A stretch of DNA of 64,000 nucleotides from Burkholderia sp. 9120 (GTDB taxonomy: Bacteria > Pseudomonadota > Gammaproteobacteria > Burkholderiales > Burkholderiaceae), in contig NZ_JQNA01000001.1 of NCBI RefSeq assembly GCF_000745015.1, positions 1,240,001-1,304,000 on the forward strand. The letters are read 5' to 3'. This document shows positions 16,866 through 26,022 of the stretch, in pieces. Numbering within the stretch: the stretch's first letter is position 1; each line of letters opens with the position of its first letter. Position numbers and translations under genes: made by a program. The notes beneath the pieces are model-generated. The model made no database searches, was not told the DNA's origin, and was given only the letters and a program-made list of their open reading frames with translations.

Positions 16866-18479
16866 TTAAAAGCGCGTTTCGCGCGCCACCCGCAGGAACG
16901 TATCCAGCAACGGCGTGCAATCCAGCAATTCCGGCCCGCCCGCGCGATGAAACTCCGGATGCCATTGCACCCCCATCACGAAAGGCGCACGACGGTAACG
17001 CACCGCCTCGATGATGCCGTCGGACGCCGACACCGCTTCGATATTGAGGTCGCGCCCCAGCGTCTTGACCGCCTGATGGTGGATCGAGTTGACGATCGCA
17101 TCGCGCCGGCCCGGGAACATGTTGGCCAGCGTCGACCCGTCCGGAAAGTGAATGCCGTGCCGATGCTGATCGTAGTTCTCGTTGACGTGCGCGCCGGCGG
17201 TGGGCACGTCGGTGGCGATGTCCTGATACAGCGTGCCGCCGAACGCCACGTTGATCAGCTGGCATCCGCGGCATACGCCGAGCACCGGCTTACCCGACTC
17301 GATGAATTCATGCAGCAATTCGAGCTCGTACATATCGCGCACGCGATCGCCCGGCCACTCGTGGCTGGTCGCGTTTTCCGCGTACGACTGCGGCGAGACA
17401 TCCGCGCCGCCTTGCAGCAACAGGCCGTCCAGATGCTTGGCATAGTCGCGCAAACGGATATTGCTCGGATGCAGCATGCCCTGATGGCCGACCGTCGGAA
17501 TCATGAACACCAGCACGTCGCGCGACATGACCCAGTGCGCGATCGATTCCTCGAGGTACTGCAGCGTCTTGCCGCGCAGCCCCTTCGCACCCGGCTCCGG
17601 GTGGAAGATCCGCGCCGACACGCCGATGCGCAGCGTGCGCTGCGTGATCCGTTGCCCCGCGCGATCGAACAACTGACGAGCGCGCGCCGCGATGATGCGG
17701 CCGAACACCGTCCACGCCGAATCGTTCTGCTTCAGATAGCGCGGCGGCGACGGCGGCAACGCGTTGGGCGGCGGCGGATTGGACGCGGAAAAATCCGGCG
17801 CTGCGCCGAAACCGGGCGGCGGTGCGCCGGCCGGACGCGCGGCGGAGGCGGCGGCCGCTTCCGGTACGGCGGCGACGCTATCCGCTTCCACTGAGGACGT
17901 CACTTCGCCGGCAAGCGGCTCGCTGCTCGACAGCGTCGTCTCGTGTTTCGGCGCGGCAGGTGTTTCGGCTGATGTTTCGGCAGGCTTAGCGTGGGCGCGG
18001 GCGTCGTGCGCCGCTTTGTCATGAACCGCCGCCTCCTGCTTCGCCGTCGATGCCGCAGCGGAACTGCGCGCCTCGGCGGCATCGCGCTGCCGGGCGGCTT
18101 GCGGATCGGCCGGCGTCACGGCGGAGGCGCTGTCGGGGTCGTCGGTGGACGATCTGACGGCGGCTTCCCCGGCCGCAGCCTCCGACGCAGCGGACGGCGT
18201 TTTCACGTCCTTGATCGGCGACTGGATGGAATCTTCGTGCGAGAGGGGCAACGAGGTCGCCGGATCGGGCGGCGGCTCGGCGGGCTTGAAAGACGCACCG
18301 GAGGGCGCGCCCGTCACCGTGCCAGAACCTGCGCCGGAACTCGCACCAGAGGGTGCGCCAGAACCCGCACCAGACCCGGCAATTGCACCAGAAGGACTTG
18401 CGCCAGACGGCGCGGGCGACGCCGAAGGCGACGGAGGACTGCCGGGCTGACCGGCGTTTTCAGGTTTGTTTTCGCTCAT
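16866..18479 (-). CDS. Peptidase C26-type gamma-glutamyl hydrolase with long low-complexity N-terminus
   Basis: 537 aa. The C-terminal ~270 residues are a class-I glutamine amidotransferase-like hydrolase of the PuuD/peptidase C26 family: 'IRLRDYAKHLDGLLLQGGAD', nucleophile Cys in 'GVCRGCQLINVAFGGTLYQD', and the His-x-Glu of 'VMGVQWHPEFHRAGG'. Family members cleave gamma-glutamyl amides, for example in putrescine degradation. The first ~260 residues are Ala/Ser/Pro/Gly/Glu-rich, with SGAPSGASSGAGSG-like units and then KHET/EAAAAS stretches, and look disordered. The start at 18479 (MSENKPENAG) is preferred to GTG/ATG 24 nt upstream, but evidence is weak. A role in polyamine or gamma-Glu amide catabolism is inferred; no puu genes are adjacent. 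Confidence 0.85.
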   Translation of the reverse strand: MSENKPENAGQPGSPPSPSASPAPSGASPSGAIAGSGAGSGAPSGASSGAGSGTVTGAPSGASFKPAEPPPDPATSLPLSHEDSIQSPIKDVKTPSAASEAAAGEAAVRSSTDDPDSASAVTPADPQAARQRDAAEARSSAAASTAKQEAAVHDKAAHDARAHAKPAETSAETPAAPKHETTLSSSEPLAGEVTSSVEADSVAAVPEAAAASAARPAGAPPPGFGAAPDFSASNPPPPNALPPSPPRYLKQNDSAWTVFGRIIAARARQLFDRAGQRITQRTLRIGVSARIFHPEPGAKGLRGKTLQYLEESIAHWVMSRDVLVFMIPTVGHQGMLHPSNIRLRDYAKHLDGLLLQGGADVSPQSYAENATSHEWPGDRVRDMYELELLHEFIESGKPVLGVCRGCQLINVAFGGTLYQDIATDVPTAGAHVNENYDQHRHGIHFPDGSTLANMFPGRRDAIVNSIHHQAVKTLGRDLNIEAVSASDGIIEAVRYRRAPFVMGVQWHPEFHRAGGPELLDCTPLLDTFLRVARETRF

Positions 18480-18611
18480 GACAGTCAGACAGGCGCCTTC
18501 CACGCGAACGAATGAATATGCCCTGATTATCCGCTAGCGAGCCAAGCCCCGCAAACCCGCACACAATTGCTCACATTGTTGTTTCAGACGACACAATCTC
18601 GCCGGACCTGA

Positions 18612-20369
18612 TCAGGGATCCGGCTGTTCATCGAAAGTTTCGCGCAACGCGATCTGCATCGCCGCGTGGATCTTCACGCACCAGCGCCAGACGAGCGCCA
18701 GCAGCAGCGCCGCGCAGATCAACACGGCGGTGAGCAAGCCCGTAGGCGGCAATATCCCGCCCGACAGCGCGGCCAGCAGTAAAAACACCCCGACCATGGA
18801 CACCACCGGCACCAGGTCGGAAATCGCGTAACGGATCGCGCGCGTAAAGCGCCCCGCCGTCGCCGGTTGAACGCTGACTTCGGCGAGCAGCAACGCGAGC
18901 GATTTGGTCTTCCGGTAGACGGCCACCAGAAACGGCAACGACACGATCAGCGCGATGCTCCACAGCACCACGCGCTGCAACGGCTCGGCAGCCAGCCAAT
19001 GCGCGAGCCACGCGCTGGTGTACGGCGCGCTATACGACACCGTGAGAAAAATGGCGGCGACCAGCGCGAGATTCACCGCGATTTGCAGAATGATCCGTCG
19101 CGTCATGCTGAACAGCGTCGGTTCACCGCTCCCGGTGCTCAGGCTGCGCAACCACTGTCCATAGAGGCCGAACCCATTGACGAGCGTGCGTGGCATCGCC
19201 TGGCCGAGGCGCTGCGTCAGCGGGTCCGCGGCCTTGATCAGATACGGCGTGAACAACGTGGTCAACGCCGACACCGCCACCGCGATCGGATACAGAAACG
19301 CGCTCGTCACCTTCAGCGTCAAGCCGAGCGACGCGATGATGAACGAGAACTCGCCGATCTGCGAGACGGTCATGCCGACCCGCATCGCCGTGCGGCCGTC
19401 CTTGCCAGCCAGAAAAGTCCCGAGCCCGCACGACACGATCTTGCCGACGATCACCGCCACCGTGATCACCGCGATCGGCCACGCATAGTCGACCAGCACG
19501 GCCGGGTTCAGCATCAAGCCGATCGTCACGAAGAAGATCGCCGAAAACGCGTCGCGCAGCGGCGCAATCAGATGCTCGATGCGATGCAGATGACGCGACT
19601 CCGCCATGATCGCGCCAATCAGGAACGCGCCGAGCGCGATGCTGTAATCGAGCTTGACCACCAGCAGACAGAAGCCGAAACAGAAGCCGAGCACCGACAC
19701 CAGCAGCATCTCGTCGCTTTTCGCGCGAGCCACGTAGTTCAGCGCACGAGGCACCACCAGAATACCCACCACCAGCGACACCGTCATGAACAGCAGCAGC
19801 TTGCCAAGCGTGACCATCGCGACGCCCGCACTCAACTGCCCGGTCTGCGCGATGCCCGACAGCAGCACGAGCATCGCGATGGCGAGAATGTCTTCGACGA
19901 TCAGAATCCCGAACACCAGTTGCGCGAAGCTCTCGCGCTTGAGCCCCAACTCCGAGAGCGCCTTGACGATGATGGTGGTCGACGAGATCGCCAGGATCGC
20001 GCCGAGGAACAGCGAGTCCATCGAACTCCAGCCGAACGCGCTGCCGATCTCATAGCCGATCCACAGCATCAGCACGATTTCGGACAGCGCCGCGACGATC
20101 GCCGTCGCGCCGACCTTGAAGAGCTTGCGCAGACTGAATTCGAGGCCGAGCGAAAACATCAGGAACACCACGCCGAGTTCGCCCAGCGTCTGAATGGTCT
20201 GCTCGTCGTGAATCAGCTGGAACGGCGGCGTGTACGGTCCGATGATCACGCCCGCCGCGATGTAACCGAGCACCACCGGCTGCTTCAGGCGATGGAACAG
20301 CACGGTGACGACGCCGGCGAGCGCCATCACGACCGCCAGGTCCTGAATGAAGCCGATGCCATGGTGCAT
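18612..20369 (-). CDS. CPA2-family monovalent cation:proton antiporter (Kef/YbaL-like, no RCK domain)
   Basis: 585 aa starting at MHHGIGFIQD (ATG 20367-20369, AAGGA 9 nt upstream). The first ~385 residues are a Na+/H+ exchanger domain with about 12 helices: 'QPVVLGYIAAGVIIGPYTPP', 'GELGVVFLMFSLGLEFSLRK', 'GILIVEDILAIAMLVLLSGI', 'ALGAFLIGAIMAESRHLHRI'. The rest has further membrane segments ('LVPVVSMVGVFLLLAALSGG') instead of the cytoplasmic TrkA-N/RCK domain of KefB/KefC/YbaL. It should exchange K+ or Na+ for H+. The lack of a nucleotide-binding regulatory domain means control differs from glutathione-gated Kef systems. Confidence 0.87.
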   Translation of the reverse strand: MHHGIGFIQDLAVVMALAGVVTVLFHRLKQPVVLGYIAAGVIIGPYTPPFQLIHDEQTIQTLGELGVVFLMFSLGLEFSLRKLFKVGATAIVAALSEIVLMLWIGYEIGSAFGWSSMDSLFLGAILAISSTTIIVKALSELGLKRESFAQLVFGILIVEDILAIAMLVLLSGIAQTGQLSAGVAMVTLGKLLLFMTVSLVVGILVVPRALNYVARAKSDEMLLVSVLGFCFGFCLLVVKLDYSIALGAFLIGAIMAESRHLHRIEHLIAPLRDAFSAIFFVTIGLMLNPAVLVDYAWPIAVITVAVIVGKIVSCGLGTFLAGKDGRTAMRVGMTVSQIGEFSFIIASLGLTLKVTSAFLYPIAVAVSALTTLFTPYLIKAADPLTQRLGQAMPRTLVNGFGLYGQWLRSLSTGSGEPTLFSMTRRIILQIAVNLALVAAIFLTVSYSAPYTSAWLAHWLAAEPLQRVVLWSIALIVSLPFLVAVYRKTKSLALLLAEVSVQPATAGRFTRAIRYAISDLVPVVSMVGVFLLLAALSGGILPPTGLLTAVLICAALLLALVWRWCVKIHAAMQIALRETFDEQPDP

Positions 20370-20577
20370 GAACGCGATCCTTACAGAAAGTAATGTCTCA
20401 AAAACGCAGTGTAACAAAGGATCGCGACACGCCTGTCGGCCGGAACATCCGCACGGAACGGGCTTGCCGGGTCATGGAACGATTCGATGCGACACGCAAA
20501 CCGGAATGTTTTTGAAACGCTGGACGCTTGTGAAATATCACAATAATATTTGACGCATATTTTTACGGGAGTGCGTG

Positions 20578-21264
20578 ATGCAGCAGGTGTCTTTCAACGT
20601 TGTGGACCGTAGCGGCGCGAGCCGCGCCGAGATCGTCGAAGTGAACCGTCTGACGATTGCCGGCTGGGCCGGGCGCGATCAGGCCGCGATCGAGCATCAC
20701 ATCGCCGAACTGGCCGAACTCGGCGTGAAACGGCCGTCCACCACGCCGTGTTTCTATCGTCTCGGCGCAGAACTGCTGACGCAGGCCGAGCAGATCGACG
20801 TGGTCGGCGTGAGGTCCAGCGGCGAGGCCGAATGCGTGCTGGTGAATGGCAAAGCGGGCCTGCTCGTCACGGTCGGCTCCGACCACACCGACCGCGAGGT
20901 CGAGGCCTACGGCGTCACGGTGTCCAAACAGGTATGTCCGAAGCCGCTCGCCCGCGACGCCTGGCGTTTCGACGACGTCGCCGGTCACTGGGACCAACTG
21001 GAATTGCGCGCCTACGCCGTGACGAACGGTGAGCGGCGCGTCTATCAGCAAGGCAGCGTCGCGTCGCTGCTGCCGGCCGCCGATCTGCTCACGCGCGCGC
21101 CGCTCGCGGCCGATGCGGCGATGTACTGCGGCACGCTGGCGGTACAGGGCGGCATCGTCGGCATGCTCGACGGCGACGCGCTCGAACTCGAATTGCACGA
21201 CCCGATCCTGAACCGCACGCTGCGCCACGCTTATCGCGTGCGCGCGCTACCTATCGTCGAATGA
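20578..21264 (+). CDS. DUF2848 family protein
   Basis: 228 aa from ATG 20578 (GGGAG 6 nt upstream; a GTG just before it would add one residue). The sequence has the DUF2848 pattern: 'LTIAGWAGRDQAAIEHHIAE', 'TPCFYRLGAELLTQAEQIDV', 'VGSDHTDREVEAYGVTVSKQ', ending with 'ELHDPILNRTLRHAYRVRAL'. The family is related to fumarylacetoacetate-hydrolase-like folds and is of unknown function; 'SDHTDRE' offers His/Asp/Glu residues that could bind a metal. It leads an operon with an MFS transporter, a GntR regulator and an amidase, suggesting a hydrolytic step in catabolism of an imported carboxylate or amide. Confidence 0.85.
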   Translation: MQQVSFNVVDRSGASRAEIVEVNRLTIAGWAGRDQAAIEHHIAELAELGVKRPSTTPCFYRLGAELLTQAEQIDVVGVRSSGEAECVLVNGKAGLLVTVGSDHTDREVEAYGVTVSKQVCPKPLARDAWRFDDVAGHWDQLELRAYAVTNGERRVYQQGSVASLLPAADLLTRAPLAADAAMYCGTLAVQGGIVGMLDGDALELELHDPILNRTLRHAYRVRALPIVE

Positions 21265-21271
21265 GGCACCC

Positions 21272-22624
21272 ATGAGCTCCCCTTCGCACTCCGTCAGCGC
21301 CGACGCGTCTTCCGACGCGTGGCTCGAAGCCGCCGCCCTGCGCAAGATCACGTGGCGCATCATGCCGTTCCTGTTTCTGGTCTATGTGCTGTCGTATCTG
21401 GACCGCGTCAACATCGGTTACGCGAAGCTGCAGTTCACCGGCGACCTGGGCCTCACGAACGCGGCGTACGGACTCGGCGCGGGGATCTTTTTCTTCGGCT
21501 ATTTCGTGTTTGAGGTGCCGAGCAATCTGCTGCTGAAGAAGTTCGGCGCGCGCGCCACGATCGCCCGTATCACGATGCTGTGGGGCCTGCTGTCGTGCCT
21601 GATGATGTTCGTGCACAGCGAAACCATGTTCTACGTGCTGCGCTTTTTCCTCGGCGTCGCCGAAGCGGGTCTGGTGCCGGGCGTGGTGCTTTATCTGACG
21701 TTCTGGTTTCCGTCCGACCGGCGCGCGCGGATGGTCGCCGTGTTCATGGCGGCGATTCCGGTGGCCGGCATTATCGGTGCGCCGTTGTCGGGCTTTCTGA
21801 TGTCGGCGCTTCATGAAACGCACGGTTTGCGCGGCTGGCAGTGGATGTTTCTGATCGAAGGTATTCCGTCGATCCTCGCCGGTTTCTGGGCGCTCGCCGT
21901 GTTGCGCAACACGCCGGCCGAAGCCGCGTGGCTGACCGACGACGAAAAGCGCGTGATCCTGCAGCGCCTCGCGCGCGAAAACAGCGCGGCCGCGGCGGCC
22001 GGCGCCGAGCATAGCCTCGCGGTGGCGCTGCGTTCGGGCCGCTTCTGGCTGCTGACGCTGATCTACTTCTGCCTCGTCACCGGCAACGCGGGTTTCTCGT
22101 TCTGGCTACCGCAGATCGTCAAGGATCTCGGCGTGACGAACCTCGTCACCAATGGCTTCGTCACCGCGATTCCTTATCTGGCGGCGGGCATCGGCATGAT
22201 TCTGATCGGGCGCTCGTCGGATATCACCGGCGAACGGCGCTGGCATTACGCGGTGTGCTGTTTTATCGGCGCGGCGGGATTGCTGGGCAGCGCGTCGGTC
22301 ACGAACTCGATTCCGCTCGCCGTGACCGGTTTGTCGATTGCGTATGTCGGGATTCTCGCGGGCTTCGGCATCTTCTGGTCGATGTCGACGACTTTCCTGC
22401 AAGGCTCGGCGGCCGTCGCCGGGATCGCGGTGATCAACTCGATCGCGAATCTGGCGGGCTATGTGAGTCCGTATGTGCTCGGCATCGTCAAGGACGCGAC
22501 GCATAGCGTGACGCTTGGGCTGGTGCTGATCGCGGGGGCGTTGATCGTCGGCGGGCTGGTGACGCTGATGATGCCGCGCGTGAAGGTGCAACACGCGGCG
22601 GCGGCCGTGCCGGGCAACGCCTGA
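21272..22624 (+). CDS. MFS transporter, anion:cation symporter (phthalate/tartrate-type)
   Basis: 450 aa, about 12 membrane segments. The ACS-family marks are present: 'ITWRIMPFLFLVYVLSYLDR', 'VNIGYAKLQFTGDLGLTNAA', 'GIFFFGYFVFEVPSNLLLKK', and 'FFLGVAEAGLVPGVVLYLTF'. Members import organic anions such as phthalate, tartrate, allantoate or hydroxyphenylacetate. It begins 7 nt after the DUF2848 gene, so the two are co-transcribed and the transporter probably brings in the substrate of the DUF2848/amidase enzymes. Confidence 0.9.
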   Translation: MSSPSHSVSADASSDAWLEAAALRKITWRIMPFLFLVYVLSYLDRVNIGYAKLQFTGDLGLTNAAYGLGAGIFFFGYFVFEVPSNLLLKKFGARATIARITMLWGLLSCLMMFVHSETMFYVLRFFLGVAEAGLVPGVVLYLTFWFPSDRRARMVAVFMAAIPVAGIIGAPLSGFLMSALHETHGLRGWQWMFLIEGIPSILAGFWALAVLRNTPAEAAWLTDDEKRVILQRLARENSAAAAAGAEHSLAVALRSGRFWLLTLIYFCLVTGNAGFSFWLPQIVKDLGVTNLVTNGFVTAIPYLAAGIGMILIGRSSDITGERRWHYAVCCFIGAAGLLGSASVTNSIPLAVTGLSIAYVGILAGFGIFWSMSTTFLQGSAAVAGIAVINSIANLAGYVSPYVLGIVKDATHSVTLGLVLIAGALIVGGLVTLMMPRVKVQHAAAAVPGNA

Positions 22625-22798
22625 TGCGTTTGCGGCTTTGATGTTTGTGTTTGCGTACGTGCGCGTTGTTTGCGGACGCGCGCATGCGAGGCCCGGCACG
22701 CCAAGCAGCGCGGCATGCGGCGCTCACCCGCCCTGGCCGCGCCGCCCGCGCAAAACCTTGCTCTACAATGCGGACGACATCGCCCGCCAGTTCCACAC

Positions 22799-23479
22799 AT
22801 GACGCTTTTGCAGACTGCCCGCCCTTCCCGACCCACCCGCGAGACCGCTGCCGCGAGCCTCGCCGAACAGGCCTATGCGTTCGTCAAACGCGAGATCATC
22901 ACGATGCGTTTGCGGCCGAGCGAGGTGCTCAACGAAGCGGAGCTGATGGCGCTGACCGGCATCGGCCGCACGCCGGTGCATCAGGCGCTGCATCGGCTGG
23001 TGCACGAAGGCATGCTGACCATCATGCCGCGCAAAGGCATCATGGTCCGGCCGGTTTCGCTCGACGACGTGCTCGCGATCATCGACGTGCGGCTCGTGAA
23101 CGAAAGCTACTGCGTCGAGCTGGCCGCGCGCCACGCGCAGCAGCACGATTACGACGCGATGCAGGCGCTGCTGGAGCGCTCGTCGGTGTGCGTCGCCGCG
23201 CACGACATTGAAGGCATGATGGATATCGACCGCGAATTCCATCTGGCGATTTCGGCCGCGTCGCGCAACCCGGTGCTGGCCGATATTCTGCGCGGCCTGC
23301 ATGAGCGGTCGCTGCGCTTCTGGTTCATTTCGCTGTCCGAGCCGCATCATCTGGAAGACGTCCATGAGGAGCATCTCGAGCTGTTCCGTCTGCTGCGCGA
23401 ACGCGACGCCGAAGGCGCGCGCGAGTCGGTGCAGAAGCATATCGAGGCGTTCCGCGCGACGCTGTTCAACCGGATGTGA
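22799..23479 (+). CDS. GntR-family (FCD) transcriptional regulator
   Basis: 226 aa from ATG 22799 (an upstream extension to 22670 is Arg/Ala-rich and unlikely). Winged-helix domain at about 18-85: 'AYAFVKREIITMRLRPSEVL' and 'LTGIGRTPVHQALHRLVHEG'. The FCD sensor domain has the Asp/His metal-ligand pattern 'GMMDIDREFHLAISAASRNP' and 'HLEDVHEEHLELFRLL...ESVQKHIEAF' (joined only for description). FCD regulators usually sense the substrate of the neighbouring pathway, so it probably controls this operon. Confidence 0.9.
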   Translation: MTLLQTARPSRPTRETAAASLAEQAYAFVKREIITMRLRPSEVLNEAELMALTGIGRTPVHQALHRLVHEGMLTIMPRKGIMVRPVSLDDVLAIIDVRLVNESYCVELAARHAQQHDYDAMQALLERSSVCVAAHDIEGMMDIDREFHLAISAASRNPVLADILRGLHERSLRFWFISLSEPHHLEDVHEEHLELFRLLRERDAEGARESVQKHIEAFRATLFNRM

Positions 23480-23564
23480 GCACCCTCGACCGAACGCCCT
23501 GAACGGCGCGCTCTCAATCGAACTCAACCGGCTTGCCCGGTTCAACCGGATTCATACCGACATC

Positions 23565-24944
23565 ATGGCCACTGCCTTCACGCCCTTCCCGCCGCTTGCC
23601 CAGCTCGCCGCCGATCTCGCCGCCGGCCGCACCACCAGCCGCGCGCTGGTCGAAACCGCGCTCGAACGGATTGCCGATCCGGCCGGCCAGGGCGCGGCCG
23701 TCTTCATGCACGTCGACGCGGACAACGCCCGCGCCGCCGCCGATGCGCACGACCGCCTGCGCGCCGCCGGCACGGTCCTCTCGCCGCTCGCCGGGATTCC
23801 GGTGTCGGTCAAGGACCTGTTCGATATCGAAGGCCAGCCGACCCGCGCCGGCTCCGTCGTACTCGCCGACGCGCCCGCCGCCAAAGCGGACGCGGTGGCG
23901 GTCGCGCGGCTGAAGCGGGCGGGCGCCGTGCTGGTCGGGCGCACCAACATGAGCGAGTTCGCGTTCTCCGGACTCGGCCTGAATCCGCACTACGGCAACC
24001 CGTTCTCGCCGTACCAGCGCGGCGTGAAGGGCGACGAGCGGATTTCGGGCGGTTCGTCGTCGGGCGCGGCGGCCTCGGTCGCGGACGGCATGGCGGCGAT
24101 CGCACTCGGCACCGACACCGGCGGCTCGATTCGCATTCCGGCGGCGCTGTGCGGGCTGACCGGCTTCAAACCGACCGCCGACCGGATTCCCAGGCAAGGC
24201 GGCGTGCCGCTGTCGTCGACGCTCGATTCGTTCGGCCCGATCGGCGTCTCGGTCGCCTGCTGCGCGCTGGTGGACCGGATGCTGGCCGGCCTCGAGCCGC
24301 GCATTCCGGCCGCCCGGCCGCTCGAAGGCGTGCGCCTCGGCGTGCTGACCAATTTCGTCACCGACGGCGTCGAACCTGCCGTTGCCGCCGCGATCGACAC
24401 GGCGCTCAAGCATCTGGAAGCGGCCGGCGCAATCGTCACCGAAGTGCGCTTCGCGCCGCTCGACCGTTTGCCGGAGATCAACCGCTTCGGCTTTTCGCCG
24501 ATCGAAGCGTATGCGTGGCACCGTCCGTTGCTGGAGAAGCACCGCGAGCAATACGATCCGCGCGTGCTGGTGCGCATTCTCAAAGGCCAGCCGGCCAGCG
24601 CCGTCGACTATCTGGACCTGCTGGCCGAGCGCCAGGCGCTGCTGGACGAAGCCGCGCGCACGCTGTGGCAGCGGTTCGACGCGGTGATCGCGCCGACCGT
24701 GCCGGTGCTGCCGCCGCGCGTGGCCGACCTGGTGAACGACGACGACGCGTTCGGCCGCACCAATGCGTTGATCCTGCGCAATCCGAGCGTGTTCAACTTC
24801 CTGGATTCGTGCGCGCTGTCGCTGCCCTGCCATCTGCGCGGCGACGCGCCGGTCGGGCTGATGCTGGCCGGCGCGCCGCATGCCGACGACGCGTTACTCG
24901 CCATCGGCCGGGCCGCGGAGGCGGTGCTGAACGCGATTCGTTGA
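23565..24944 (+). CDS. Amidase signature-family hydrolase
   Basis: 459 aa; start ATG 23565 gives the usual N-terminus 'LAQLAADLAAGRTTSRALVE'. The Ser-cisSer-Lys triad is visible: Lys in 'PVSVKDLFDIEG' (about residue 85), Ser in 'SGGSSSGAAASVADG' (about 165), and the nucleophile in 'GTDTGGSIRIPAALCGLTGF' (about 190). It hydrolyses a C-N amide bond; specificity is not readable. It lies last in the DUF2848-MFS-GntR-amidase group, so it probably acts on the imported compound or its breakdown product. Confidence 0.9.
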   Translation: MATAFTPFPPLAQLAADLAAGRTTSRALVETALERIADPAGQGAAVFMHVDADNARAAADAHDRLRAAGTVLSPLAGIPVSVKDLFDIEGQPTRAGSVVLADAPAAKADAVAVARLKRAGAVLVGRTNMSEFAFSGLGLNPHYGNPFSPYQRGVKGDERISGGSSSGAAASVADGMAAIALGTDTGGSIRIPAALCGLTGFKPTADRIPRQGGVPLSSTLDSFGPIGVSVACCALVDRMLAGLEPRIPAARPLEGVRLGVLTNFVTDGVEPAVAAAIDTALKHLEAAGAIVTEVRFAPLDRLPEINRFGFSPIEAYAWHRPLLEKHREQYDPRVLVRILKGQPASAVDYLDLLAERQALLDEAARTLWQRFDAVIAPTVPVLPPRVADLVNDDDAFGRTNALILRNPSVFNFLDSCALSLPCHLRGDAPVGLMLAGAPHADDALLAIGRAAEAVLNAIR

Positions 24945-25136
24945 GTGGGTGAAGGCGGCGGGAAGGCGAAGGCGGGGCGGGAGCGCATTAATACAGCCGC
25001 AAGCGCGCCGGAAATGCGGCGAATCGCCGCGTTCCCCGCCCGCAAACGTGCCGTAATACCGCGATAAGCGGCGGGGCGGGGGTTCGCGCTAGAATCGCGG
25101 GCACCCGCCCTTTCCGTTTCCAAGACAGCCACATAA

Positions 25137-25649
<513 letters not shown>

Positions 25650-25671
25650 ACCACCCGCGGTATTGGAATAG

Positions 25672-25722
25672 CGCCGGCGTGCCGGCCGCCGTTCGCGGCG
25701 GCGCGAACTCCGGCGTTTTTTT
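25672..25722 (+). terminator. Rho-independent terminator after dsbB
   Basis: Outer stem CGCCGG (25672-25677) / CCGGCG (25710-25715) encloses an inner CCGCCG-TTCG-CGGCGG hairpin (25686-25701) with a stable UUCG loop, followed by seven T. Confidence 0.85.
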
Positions 25723-26022
25723 GCGCTCATTACGTTTGCGCTCCCTCGCGCGCCGTTCCCCTCCGTATTCCGCAACACATCCCCGCCACACCCCGCCCCA
25801 TCTGGCTTTGCGCCATTTTCACCGTCACGCAACTTCCCGGCGCGGCGCGAATCGTACTTATTCATGACCGCATCCGAATAAGCGTCATGCGCCATGGGAA
25901 ATATTTTTGAGACTGGGTAGTGCTAAATTCGGACCTGGATGGCGATCTACGTGCGCGAGGCCGGCTTTGGCGCGACCCCATGCGTAACGCGCGCCCGGTC
26001 CGCACTGTCTTCTGGATTCGCC
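25723..26022. promoter_or_regulatory. Leader region of the xdh-purine cluster
   Basis: 300 bp without a gene between the dsbB terminator and xdhA. It must contain the xdhA promoter. A weak CGCAT-N13-ATGCG inverted repeat lies at about 25868-25890; I do not call it an operator. An in-frame extension of xdhA up to 25939 is not supported by a ribosome-binding site or family length. Confidence 0.4.

Noticed and set aside
18867..20393. 508-aa plus-strand frame opposite the CPA2 antiporter
   Set aside because: Hydrophilic Arg/His/Gln-rich shadow of membrane-helix codons.
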